Shown: piece by piece, positions 26,472 through 34,922 of the stretch
Layout of the letters: every line of letters starts with the position of its first letter
How positions within the stretch are numbered: position 1 is the stretch's first letter
NCBI GenBank assembly: GCA_014138645.1
Contig: JACJIB010000003.1
Location: 124,001-188,000, forward strand
DNA: 64,000 nucleotides
From: Methylorubrum thiocyanatum
GTDB lineage: Bacteria; Pseudomonadota; Alphaproteobacteria; Rhizobiales; Beijerinckiaceae
Direction: 5' to 3'
Notes under the pieces: model-generated
The model's database searches: none
What the model was told of the DNA's origin: nothing
Seen by the model: only the letters and a program-made list of their open reading frames with translations
Translations under genes and position numbers: made by a program

Positions 26472-28457
26472 ATGCATGTCCGGATGAACTGCCTGCTGCG
26501 TTCGCCGGCTTTGGGTGGCGTTCTTCTCAGTGTCGCGGCCCTGCTCGTCCTGCCGCAGCCGGCGGAAGCCTTCGACCTGTTCGGGCTCTTCAACAGCGAG
26601 GAGGAGCCGCCCGCTCCGAGCGCCTCGGCGCTGCCCTACAGCCTGCGCATCACCGGCACCGACGATTCCGACGTCCTGCGGGCGCTTCAGGACACCTCGA
26701 CGCTCTACCGCCTGCGCCAGGACGCGCCACCGGACGGCGAGGGGCTGGTGCGCCGCGCCAAGGCCGACCTCCGCCGCCTGACCGACGTGCTCTCGGGCTA
26801 CGGCTACTATCAGGGCACGGTCTCGATCCGGATCGACGGCGTGCCGGTGACGGGCGAGGCCTCGCTCGTCGCCGCCGCCCGCGCCGCGGAGGGTTCGCGG
26901 GCCCGTGCGCTGGTACCGGTGAAGATCGCGGTCGATCTCGGCCCCCTCTATACCCTGCGGACCGTGCGCGTGCTCGATCCCCGCGGCCGGCCGTTCTCGG
27001 AGGAGGTGCTGCCCGAACGCTTCACCCGCACCGGCGACGACGTGCCGGCCCGCTCGGCCACCGTACTCGCCCGCGAGGCGAAGATCGTCGATCGCTTCCG
27101 CGCCCTCGGGCATCCCTTCGCCAAGGTGGTGACGCGCGACCCCGTTGTGGACGATGCGGCCCATGTCATGGACGTCACCTTCACCATCGATCCCGGACCG
27201 ATGGCCGGGCTCGGCGAGGTGGCGGTGAAGGCGACGGACGGGATCGATCCGGCGGTGATCCGCTCCTTCATCTATTCCGAGCCGGGCGATCCCTACTCGC
27301 CGAAGGCGGTCGCCGACATCCGCCGCTCGGTCGCCCGGATCGAGGGCCTCGGCGCCGTCCGCGTGCGCGAGGGCGAGACGCTCGACGCGCAGGGCAACCT
27401 GCCGATCTTCGTCGAGGTGAGCGAGCGCGAGCGCAACCTGATCGGTGTGGCGGCGCGCTACTCCACCGTCGATGGGCCGGGCGTGCGCGCCTACTACGCC
27501 AACCGCAACCTGTGGGGCGGCGGCGAGACCCTGCGGCTCGACGCGGACATCTACTATCTCGGCCTCGGCTACGATCCGTTCGCGACCCAGCGCAAGCTCG
27601 CCGGCATCGACACCACGGGGCTGGGCGGGCGCCTCTCCGCCACCTTCGTGAAGCCGGCGCTCGGCGGCACCCGCAACGACCTCCTGGCCAACGCCTTCGT
27701 CACCCGCGAGGTGCAGCAGAGCTATTTCGTGGACGCGGCCGGCGCCTCGGTGGCGGTCCGCCACCGCTTCTCCGACACCTTCTCGGCCCAGATCGGCCTG
27801 GACGGGCAGGTGGGCCGCTCGAAGGACGCCATCGGCACCGTCGATTACCGGCTGATCGGCGTGCCGCTCTCCGTCACCTACGATTCCACGGACAGCCTGC
27901 TCGATCCGACCGAAGGCTTCCGCGTCATCGCCTCGGCGGCACCCTATCCCGGCTTCCTCGGCTCGGATCCCGGCATCTTCGTCGCCAAGGCGCAGGGCTC
28001 GACCTACTACGCTCTGGACGACGAGCGGAAATACGTGCTGGCCGGCCGTCTCGGCTTCGGTTCGGTCTCGGGGGCGCGGCTCGACGAGATCCCGGACAAT
28101 TTCCGTTTCTTCGCGGGCGGCGGCGGTTCGGTCCGCGGCTTCGCCTTCCGCACCCTCGGGCCGCGCGGACCGTTCAATCTGCCGATCGGCGGTCGCAGCC
28201 TGCTGGAGGCCTCGATCGAGGCCCGCATCAAGGTCACCGACACGATCGGCATCGTACCGTTCTTCGATGCGGGCACGGCCTTCGCCTCGACGCTGCCGGA
28301 TTTCGATGAGCGTATCCGCAAGGCGGCGGGCATCGGCCTGCGCTACTACACCGGCATCGGTCCGATCCGCGCCGACCTCGCCTTCCCGCTCGATCGGATC
28401 AAGGGAAATCGCGAGCTGCCGGTCGCCCTGTACATCAGTCTCGGACAGGCGTTCTGA
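26472..28457 (+). CDS. tamA: translocation and assembly module outer-membrane protein TamA
   Basis: 661 residues from the ATG at 26472 (or the ATG at 26484). Signal peptide ends near LVLPQPAEA. Residues about 50-310 form three POTRA domains (LSGYGYYQGTVSIRIDG; IDPAVIRSFIYSEPGDPYS). The Omp85/bacterial surface antigen barrel follows and ends with LYISLGQAF (C-terminal aromatic). The lid-lock-type motif FRFFAGGGGSVRGFAFRTLGPRG (VRGF/Y) is clear. With TamB it inserts beta-barrel proteins and moves lipids across the envelope. It is directly abutted by tamB. Confidence 0.93.
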   Translation: MHVRMNCLLRSPALGGVLLSVAALLVLPQPAEAFDLFGLFNSEEEPPAPSASALPYSLRITGTDDSDVLRALQDTSTLYRLRQDAPPDGEGLVRRAKADLRRLTDVLSGYGYYQGTVSIRIDGVPVTGEASLVAAARAAEGSRARALVPVKIAVDLGPLYTLRTVRVLDPRGRPFSEEVLPERFTRTGDDVPARSATVLAREAKIVDRFRALGHPFAKVVTRDPVVDDAAHVMDVTFTIDPGPMAGLGEVAVKATDGIDPAVIRSFIYSEPGDPYSPKAVADIRRSVARIEGLGAVRVREGETLDAQGNLPIFVEVSERERNLIGVAARYSTVDGPGVRAYYANRNLWGGGETLRLDADIYYLGLGYDPFATQRKLAGIDTTGLGGRLSATFVKPALGGTRNDLLANAFVTREVQQSYFVDAAGASVAVRHRFSDTFSAQIGLDGQVGRSKDAIGTVDYRLIGVPLSVTYDSTDSLLDPTEGFRVIASAAPYPGFLGSDPGIFVAKAQGSTYYALDDERKYVLAGRLGFGSVSGARLDEIPDNFRFFAGGGGSVRGFAFRTLGPRGPFNLPIGGRSLLEASIEARIKVTDTIGIVPFFDAGTAFASTLPDFDERIRKAAGIGLRYYTGIGPIRADLAFPLDRIKGNRELPVALYISLGQAF

Positions 28458-31400
28458 ATGGTTCTTCCGCGTCGCCTGCCTCATTGGAACCCGTCCCGCA
28501 CCGCGGCTGAGGGAAGCCGCCGGGCGGGTGGGCAATGGATGCTGGCAGCCGCGTTCCTGTCGGTCGCGCTGCTGTTTGCCGCCGTCTTTCCGACCGACGA
28601 CACCCGCGCCGCCGAAGGCGAGAAGACGGTGCTCGGCGGCCTCCTGTCGAAGGCGCTCTCCACGCCGTCGTCCCAGGTCACGATCGGCGCCGTCGACGGC
28701 GCCCTGTCCTCGGACGCCACCATCCGCGGCGTCGTCATCAGCGATTCCGACGGCCCCTGGCTGAAGCTCGACCGTGCCCGCCTCGTCTGGCGCCGCCTCG
28801 CGCTGCTGTCCGGCCGGCTCGAAGTCGACAGCCTTGAGATCGGCCGGCTCGAAGTGCTGCGCAAGCCGGTGCCCGGCCCGACGCCGGCCGAGGCGGAGCC
28901 CGACGGCAGCCTGCTGCCCGACCTTCCCGTGAAGGTGGAGATCAAGGCATTCACCCTGGCCGAACTCGTGCTCGGCGAGAGCGTTGCGGGCCAGCCGGCG
29001 CGGCTCGCGGGCGAGGGCAAGGCTAAGCTCGGCAATCCGTCCGAGGGGCTCGACGTCAACGCGGATTTCCGCCGGCTCGACGCGGCCGGGCGCTTCGTCG
29101 CGCGGCTCCTGTTCGTGCCCAAGGGCGAGCGCCTGGAAGTGAAGGCGAACCTGGTCGAGCCCCAGGGCGGCCTGCTCTCGAAGGCGGCAAACCTCCCCGG
29201 CACACCGCCGATCAATTTCGATCTCGATGGCAGCGGCACCCTCGATGCCTTCAACGCCCGGCTCGATTTCGATGCCGGCCCGGAGATCGGTGCCAAGGGC
29301 GGCGCGCGCCTCTCGCGCATCGGCACGGACCGGCGCCTGAGCCTCGATCTTGCCTCGCGGATCGAGGGCCTCGTACCGGGGCCGGCGGCGGCGATTTTTT
29401 CCGGCGAGACCAAGCTCGACGGCGGCATGGCCTTCTCCGATACGGGTGCCTTTCGCATCGACCGGCTCGACCTCGCCTCCCGCACCGCGCGGCTCGGCAT
29501 CGGCGGCACCCTGACCGCCGACAGGGTCGCGGATTTCACGATTACGGCACGCGCCGTCCCGACCGAGGGCGGCGTTACTAAGGCGGCCGAGGCGGAACTC
29601 GAAACCCTGGTCTTCGACGGTAGCCTGAAGGGACCGCTCGCATCGCCGCGGGTCAAGGGCAACCTCAAGGCCGCTGGGCTGCGCACCAAGGAGTCGTCGC
29701 TGGAGCGCGTCGATGCGGTGTTGAGCGTCGAGCCTCAGAATGCCGGCCGGACAGGCGGCGCGCCGAAGACGCAACGCTTCGCCATCACTGCCGACGCGGC
29801 GATGGACGGCCTGCGCCTCGCCGATCCTGCCCTGCGCCGCGCCGTGGGCGGCCGCGCCAAGCTGGTCCTGCGCGCCGCCGCCGGCGCGGACGGCGTCCTC
29901 GACGTAGAGACCCTGACCGTCGAGTCCGATACCGCCCGCGCGGCCTATGCCGGACGGCTCGGGCAGAATACGCTGACCGGGGCCGTCGAGGCGATGCTTC
30001 CCGATCTCGGCGCCTTCTCGGGGATGGCGGGCCGGACGCTGGCCGGACGCCTCGATGCCAAGGCGACGCTGAGCGGCGACCCGGCGCGCAAGGCGCTTTC
30101 CGCCGACCTCGACCTGCGCGGCGGCGGCCTCGTCCTCGGCGAGCCGGCGACCGACAGGCTCGTCGGCCGCGCGCCGAACCTGACCGGGCGTGTATCGCAG
30201 ACCTATGACGGCTACGGTTTCGAGCGTCTGCGCTTCGAGGGCGCGGGGCTCGTCGCCACCCTCCAGGGACTGGCCAACGCCAAGACGGCCGACGTCGCCG
30301 CCCGCGTCGATCTCAAGAACCTGTCCGCCCTCGACGAGCGGCTGGCCGGCCCGGCCAGCGCCGATGCGCGGTTGACGGGCTCGCTCCTGAAGCCCGCCCT
30401 CACCGCCGCACTTCGTGCGCCCGATGTCAGCGCCAACGGACGTCCGATCCGCGATCTGCGCCTGGACGCCGTGCTGAACGACCTGCGCGACGCCCTCGAC
30501 GGTACGGTACGCTTGACCGGAGACATCGCCGGCAAGCCGCTGCGGGCCGAAGCCCATCTCGCCCGGCCGGGTCGGACCGACTACGCGCTCGACCGGCTCG
30601 CCTTCGCCCTCGGCTCCGTCGCAGCCGACGGACGGGCCGTCGTCGATACCGCCAGCCTCCTCACGGAAGGCGCGCTGACGATCCGCGCGGGCGATCTAAG
30701 CGACCTGTCGCCGCTCGCCCTCGCCCCCCTGGGCGGCAGCCTCGACGCGGCGGTCACGCTGTCCCGCGCGGGCGGGCGCCAGGATGCGACCCTGCGCGCT
30801 ACGGGCACGAGCCTGCGCTACGGCGCCTTCGGCCTGGCAAAACTCGATGCCGACCTCACCGGCCGCGACCTGCGCGCGCATCCGGTCCTCGACGGCCATG
30901 CCGCCATCGACCGTCTCGTCGCCGCTGGCCAAAGCGTCGATACGGTCCGTCTCACCGCCAATGGCACGTCGGCGGCGAGCGACATCACGCTCACCGCCCA
31001 GGCCCGCGGCTTTGCCCTCGATGGGGCGGCGCGGCTGATTCCGGCCGAGCGGACCCGGATCGAGATCGCCCGCTTCACGGCCCAGCGCGGCGGCGACCGC
31101 CTGGCGCTCGCCGGACCCGCCGCGATCACGCTCGATGACGGGTCGGCCCTGATCGAGGGACTCGTCGTTGCCGCCGGCTCGGGCCGGATCAGCGTGCAGG
31201 GGAGGGCAGGGTCCGACCTCGACCTCAAGCTCGGCATCCGCGCCCTGCCGCTGTCGCTCGCACGCATCGCCAGCCCCAGCCTCGCCCTGTCGGGCACGCT
31301 GGAAGGCGAGGCCGACCTCCGCGGGACCGCCGCGCGACCGGAGGGCCGCTATGCCCTCTCCGTCGCCGGCCTCGTCACCCCCGAGACCCGTCGGGCCGGC

Positions 31401-32864
31401 CTGCCGCCGATCACCGCGCGGGCGAGCGGCCGGCTCGCCGACGGCGAGGCGAGCATCGACGGTCGGGTCTCCGCCGGCCGCGGCGCCGACGTGACCGTGA
31501 CCGGTTCGGTTCCCGTCGAGGCCGGTGGCGGCTTGAACCTGCGCGCCCGCGGCAACCTCGATGTCGCTCTGGCCAACTCCATGCTGAGCACCGGAGGCCA
31601 GCGGGTTGCCGGCCGCGTCGTTCTCGATGCCGGGGTGACCGGCACGGTCGCCGTGCCGAAGGTGGAGGGGTCGGCGACGCTCTCCGGCGGCAGCCTGACC
31701 GATCCGCTCAACGGCATCCGTCTTACCGACATCCAGGGCCGCGTGACGGGCCGCGGCGACACCATCGTCATCGAACGGCTGACGGCTGCGACCCGCAACG
31801 GTGGACGCCTCTCCGCCGACGGGCGCGTCGCCGTCGAGCCGGCTTCGGGCTTTCCCGGCACCCTGCGCATCACGGCCGACCGGGCCGAGCTGGTATCGAG
31901 CCCGCTGATGACGGCGGTATCCAGCCTCAACCTCGCCCTGTCGGGGCCTCTCGCCCGCAAGCCGACGATCAAGGGCCGGATCGACGTCGTCTCCATCGAC
32001 GTCTCGGTTCCCGACCGCCTGCCCGCGACGGTACAGCCGCTTCCGGGCATCCGCCGGGTCAACGTGACGCCCCAGGTGCGCGAGCGCCTCGCCAAGCGGG
32101 CCGAGCGCAAGGCGCAGATCGAGGCGGCAAGCCGGCGGCAGAAGGCGGCGCCGCCGTTCGACGCCAGCCTCGACCTGATCGTGAGTGCGCCGAGCCGCAT
32201 CTTCGTGCGCGGGCGCGGCATCGATGCGGAGCTCGGTGGCGAGCTGCACCTGACCGGCTCGTCGCGCGATCCGCGGGCGAACGGCGATTTCGCGCTCCGC
32301 CGCGGGGTGTTCAGCCTCGGCGGCCAGCGCCTCGACTTCACCCGTGGCCGGGTGTTCTTCGCCGGCGATCTCGCCCAGCCCGACCTGGACTTCGCCGCCG
32401 AAACCAAGGCCGCCGACGTCACTGCCCGCATCGCGGTCACCGGCCCGGCGGCGCAGCCCGTCTTCGCGCTCTCCTCGGACCCGAGCCTGCCGCAGGACGA
32501 GATTCTGTCGCGCATCCTGTTCAAGAAGGCGGCGGCCGGGCTCTCGCCGTTCCAGGCGTTGCAACTCGCCCAGGCCGTGGCCCAGCTCTCCGGCGGAGCC
32601 GGGGGACCGGACGTGTTCGAAGCCGCCCGAAAGGGCCTCGGCCTCGACAGCCTCGACGTCTCGACGGGCGCGAGCGGCGGGCCGGCGGTCGGCGCCTCGC
32701 GCTACATCAACGACCGCATCAGCGTCGGCGTGAAGGCCGGCGCCAAGCCCGCCGATACCGCCGCGACGATCAACTACGACGTGACCCGCCGGATCAAGCT
32801 CAACGGCGAGGCCGGCAGCGATGGACGGACCTCAGTCGGCGTCGGTGCCGAGTGGGAATGGTAA
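28458..32864 (+). CDS. tamB: translocation and assembly module inner-membrane protein TamB
   Basis: 1468 residues; the ATG immediately follows the tamA TGA. One N-terminal membrane anchor (MLAAAFLSVALLFAAVFP) is followed by more than 1000 residues of repetitive beta-strand sequence typical of the AsmA/TamB hydrophobic groove. The conserved DUF490 domain occupies the last 350 residues (FALRRGVFSLGGQRLDFTRGRVFF, PDLDFAAETKAADVTARIAVTG, LPQDEILSRILFKK, and the end VGVGAEWEW). It spans the periplasm between the inner membrane and TamA, probably as a lipid conduit. Confidence 0.95.
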   Translation: MVLPRRLPHWNPSRTAAEGSRRAGGQWMLAAAFLSVALLFAAVFPTDDTRAAEGEKTVLGGLLSKALSTPSSQVTIGAVDGALSSDATIRGVVISDSDGPWLKLDRARLVWRRLALLSGRLEVDSLEIGRLEVLRKPVPGPTPAEAEPDGSLLPDLPVKVEIKAFTLAELVLGESVAGQPARLAGEGKAKLGNPSEGLDVNADFRRLDAAGRFVARLLFVPKGERLEVKANLVEPQGGLLSKAANLPGTPPINFDLDGSGTLDAFNARLDFDAGPEIGAKGGARLSRIGTDRRLSLDLASRIEGLVPGPAAAIFSGETKLDGGMAFSDTGAFRIDRLDLASRTARLGIGGTLTADRVADFTITARAVPTEGGVTKAAEAELETLVFDGSLKGPLASPRVKGNLKAAGLRTKESSLERVDAVLSVEPQNAGRTGGAPKTQRFAITADAAMDGLRLADPALRRAVGGRAKLVLRAAAGADGVLDVETLTVESDTARAAYAGRLGQNTLTGAVEAMLPDLGAFSGMAGRTLAGRLDAKATLSGDPARKALSADLDLRGGGLVLGEPATDRLVGRAPNLTGRVSQTYDGYGFERLRFEGAGLVATLQGLANAKTADVAARVDLKNLSALDERLAGPASADARLTGSLLKPALTAALRAPDVSANGRPIRDLRLDAVLNDLRDALDGTVRLTGDIAGKPLRAEAHLARPGRTDYALDRLAFALGSVAADGRAVVDTASLLTEGALTIRAGDLSDLSPLALAPLGGSLDAAVTLSRAGGRQDATLRATGTSLRYGAFGLAKLDADLTGRDLRAHPVLDGHAAIDRLVAAGQSVDTVRLTANGTSAASDITLTAQARGFALDGAARLIPAERTRIEIARFTAQRGGDRLALAGPAAITLDDGSALIEGLVVAAGSGRISVQGRAGSDLDLKLGIRALPLSLARIASPSLALSGTLEGEADLRGTAARPEGRYALSVAGLVTPETRRAGLPPITARASGRLADGEASIDGRVSAGRGADVTVTGSVPVEAGGGLNLRARGNLDVALANSMLSTGGQRVAGRVVLDAGVTGTVAVPKVEGSATLSGGSLTDPLNGIRLTDIQGRVTGRGDTIVIERLTAATRNGGRLSADGRVAVEPASGFPGTLRITADRAELVSSPLMTAVSSLNLALSGPLARKPTIKGRIDVVSIDVSVPDRLPATVQPLPGIRRVNVTPQVRERLAKRAERKAQIEAASRRQKAAPPFDASLDLIVSAPSRIFVRGRGIDAELGGELHLTGSSRDPRANGDFALRRGVFSLGGQRLDFTRGRVFFAGDLAQPDLDFAAETKAADVTARIAVTGPAAQPVFALSSDPSLPQDEILSRILFKKAAAGLSPFQALQLAQAVAQLSGGAGGPDVFEAARKGLGLDSLDVSTGASGGPAVGASRYINDRISVGVKAGAKPADTAATINYDVTRRIKLNGEAGSDGRTSVGVGAEWEW

Positions 32865-33327
32865 GGCGCTGACGGGCGCCGAGCCGGGCAGCGCCCTAGC
32901 AACGTCCAGAGACTGGGTACGGTGAAGCGGTCCGCCGGAAGCAGATGGCGGATCGCGTCTCTTTGACGGCACGGACGCGCTGGATTGAAGCGCGGTCCGC
33001 ACACTCCTGCCTGTCCTGACCAGCGCCGACGCGCGGACCGTCGTCGCAGACCGGAAGCCGCCGGACGTGATCCGAACCGCCCCCCGTCTCGCGTCTGAGG
33101 CCGAAGCCCGGCCGAGTTGCGGCGACCATATCGGTCGGCCGTCGGGACGCTGCTGCGAGCGCATTACGTTCAAGTATAAGATTTAATCCTGATTAAAATG
33201 CGGGCTCTGTGCAATTTATTTGCATTAGTCACGATGTGTTCTTGCGCACTTGGCTTGCAGGACCAGATTTATATTCAAGCAATGTGCCTCTTGTTTGGGC
33301 CGAGCTCCGCAAGACAGGAGAAATTTG
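32865..33327. other. 463-base intergenic region with an AT-rich palindrome
   Basis: The first 280 bases are GC-rich with no gene I can support. From about 33165 the sequence turns AT-rich. TTTAATC-CT-GATTAAA (33182-33197) is a perfect 7-bp inverted repeat and TGCAA-TTTAT-TTGCA lies about 15 bases further on. These look like regulator sites for the small exported protein downstream. Confidence 0.45.
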
Positions 33328-33588
33328 TTGTTTGGTGGATTAAACCGCGCCTTCGGTCTTCTTGTTGCCGCTGCCCTCATCGTCTTGCCAGCGTCGGCGC
33401 TGGCACGGCGCACGATGGATCTCCAGGGCCCTACCGATCCCAATCGGGTCCATTGCGACATCGTCGTGAAGCGTCCCGGCGGAAATCCGACGCAGGACAT
33501 GACCGGTTCGATCGGCCACGCAAAGAGCTATCAAAGCGGCGGCGGCCGAGCGAACCCGCTGATCTGCTATCTTCCCGGAACACGCTGA
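33328..33588 (+). CDS. small exported protein, unknown
   Basis: 86 residues from a TTG start at 33328, chosen because AGGAG lies 7 bases upstream and the chain then opens with a textbook signal peptide (FGGLNRAFGLLVAAALIVLPASALA, cut before RRTMD). A codon earlier, TTG 33325, is also possible. The mature part is about 60 residues, polar, with two cysteines (VHCDIVV, LICYLPG) that could pair in the periplasm. I do not recognise the family. It is followed 188 bases later by another small exported protein. Confidence 0.6.
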   Translation: MFGGLNRAFGLLVAAALIVLPASALARRTMDLQGPTDPNRVHCDIVVKRPGGNPTQDMTGSIGHAKSYQSGGGRANPLICYLPGTR

Positions 33589-33775
33589 AGCATCGCGATG
33601 CGATAGTGAGCGGGACGTCGAGTAAAGCGACCCGCATAACGGCGGAATCACCTGCGATGCTTGTCTGACGGAGGACAATGCCGAGTGCGGCTCCGCATCG
33701 TTAGATCAGGCATGAATCTGCGAAAAGGGATCACCGAAAATCGAGAAGGATCCACGATCGAAAGGGAGATGAAGC

Positions 33776-34045
33776 GTGACCGGAACGACGCCTTTGAAAC
33801 TCGTGCTTGTCGGAATGATCTACCTGATCTCGCACACGACCGCGGTTGCGATGAATCATCCCGCGCGAACCGGAACGGGCGGCGGCCCGGAGACGACGAT
33901 CACAGCCCCGCATGTCGCGCCGACCGGCCGGGTCATTCCGCGTCCGCAAAGCTCGACTTTGCCAGCAGCCGGCGAGGCCGGGCAGCAGCCCGAACCGCCG
34001 GTCAAGGACAGCTTCCTCATGAAGGACATCTGCGTCGGCTGCTGA
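33776..34045 (+). CDS. small exported Pro/Thr-rich protein, unknown
   Basis: 89 residues from a GTG at 33776 with GGGAG 9 bases upstream. A hydrophobic start (LKLVLVGMIYLISHTTAVA) is likely a signal peptide. The mature chain is Pro/Thr/Gly-rich (TGTGGGPETTITAPHVAPTGRVIP) and ends ...FLMKDICVGC with a terminal CxxC. That C-terminal CVGC could bind metal or form a disulphide. An overlapping longer frame beginning with ATG two codons earlier lacks protein-like composition, so I reject it. Family unknown. Confidence 0.55.
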   Translation: MTGTTPLKLVLVGMIYLISHTTAVAMNHPARTGTGGGPETTITAPHVAPTGRVIPRPQSSTLPAAGEAGQQPEPPVKDSFLMKDICVGC

Positions 34046-34098
34046 GCCGGTCCGGTGGGAACGCTGTCGACCGGCGGCCGATCGATCGAAACGAACAG

Positions 34099-34123
34099 GC
34101 CCGGCGCCCTGACGGCGCCGGGC
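34099..34123. terminator. bidirectional hairpin between convergent genes
   Basis: GCCCGGCGCC (34099-34108), 5-base loop, GGCGCCGGGC (34114-34123): a perfect 10-bp GC stem with TTCGC following on the plus strand. It lies between the small exported protein and cynS, which converge. Confidence 0.65.
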
Positions 34124-34143
34124 TTCGCGCTGCCTGACGACGC

Positions 34144-34632
34144 CTACGGCTCCTTGAAGCCGTATTCCGGCACGCCGTCCTCGTTGCCGTAATACTTGTA
34201 GGGCAGGAACTTGCCCGACATGGCGAGCTTCACCCGGTCGCCCTTGTTGTTGGGCTCACGTTCCATCGTCATGTTGAAGTCGATCGCCGACATGATGCCG
34301 TCGCCGAACTCCTCCTGGATCAGCTCCTTCCAGGTGGTGCCGTAGACCATCACCAGCTCGTAGAAGCGGTAGATCAGCGGGTCGGTCGGCGGCATCTGCG
34401 GAATCGAGCCGCGGTAGGGCGCCTCGTTCAGCATCCGCTCCTCGGCCTGGCTCAGACCGAACAGCTCGGCGGCCTTCTTGGCCTGCGCCTTCGGCAGCTT
34501 CATCTGGCCCATGCAAGCGGCGGTGATGAGGATCGGCGAGATGCCGCCGATCTCATCCTGGATGTACTTCCAGGTCCATCCCTTCTCGCGCTTGATGTCG
34601 AGGAGCTTCTCGGTGAGGTCTTCGCGCTTCAT
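34144..34632 (-). CDS. cynS: cyanate hydratase (cyanase)
   Basis: 162 residues from the ATG at 34632. It converts cyanate plus bicarbonate to carbamate/CO2 and ammonia, detoxifying cyanate or using it as nitrogen source. The N-terminal POU-like helical domain is followed by the catalytic domain PPTDPLIYRFYELVMVYG and GDGIMSAIDF. The catalytic Arg, Glu and Ser (R96, E99, S122 in E. coli) correspond to R89, E92 and S115 here. Length fits the family. No carbonic anhydrase or cyanate transporter lies beside it. A sigma54 promoter points at it from 34799-34814. Confidence 0.97.
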   Translation of the reverse strand: MKREDLTEKLLDIKREKGWTWKYIQDEIGGISPILITAACMGQMKLPKAQAKKAAELFGLSQAEERMLNEAPYRGSIPQMPPTDPLIYRFYELVMVYGTTWKELIQEEFGDGIMSAIDFNMTMEREPNNKGDRVKLAMSGKFLPYKYYGNEDGVPEYGFKEP

Positions 34633-34798
34633 GCTCGTCTCCCTGCCGGCCATCGGCCGGCCGTGAACGGGGTGGGCCGTTCGGATGCCTGGGGGCGCAG
34701 CCTCCGAACGGCCCGACCGTCGCGACCCGCTCGCGCGGACCGGACGGCACTCCGATGACGGAGCCGTAAAACTGGATCCGCCTCTGCGTATGGAGACC

Positions 34799-34814
34799 GC
34801 AAGCGGTGTGCCAA
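34799..34814 (-). promoter_or_regulatory. sigma54 (-24/-12) promoter of cynS
   Basis: Read on the minus strand the sequence is TTGGCAC-ACCGC-TTGC. The GG (34812-34811) and GC (34800-34799) are exactly 10 bases apart, as sigma54-RNA polymerase requires, and TGGCAC-N5-TTGC is the consensus. Transcription should begin near 34788, giving a leader of about 155 bases before the cynS ATG. Confidence 0.85.
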
Positions 34815-34872
34815 CCCTCACTTGAGAAATTTGGTCAAACTTTTCAACGATTTGCCGGTCAATAGCCTATCT

Positions 34873-34922
34873 ACGAAATTTCGTTTATGACGAGATCTCG
34901 TAGAGCGACTGCGAGATTTCGT
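34873..34922. promoter_or_regulatory. three 12-bp palindromes (RCGARATYTCGT), probable activator sites
   Basis: ACGAAATTTCGT (34873-34884) and ACGAGATCTCGT (34890-34901) are perfect palindromes; GCGAGATTTCGT (34911-34922) is a near copy. Their centres lie about 90, 107 and 128 bases upstream of the predicted cynS start of transcription, the normal distance for sigma54 enhancers. The third overlaps the GTG start of the divergent activator gene, which suggests autoregulation. A degenerate fourth copy (9 of 12) is at 34824-34835. Confidence 0.75.

Noticed and set aside
26445..30557. Very long open frame (about 1370 codons) on the minus strand
   Set aside because: It lies entirely antisense to tamA/tamB, has Arg/Gly/Ala/Glu-biased composition produced by high-GC third positions, and shows no domain. 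tamA/tamB have clear family motifs.
33772..34137. Longer frame beginning with the ATG just before the GTG of the small exported protein
   Set aside because: Its translation is polar, Arg/Asp-rich and lacks a signal peptide or structure; the GTG frame has a proper signal peptide.
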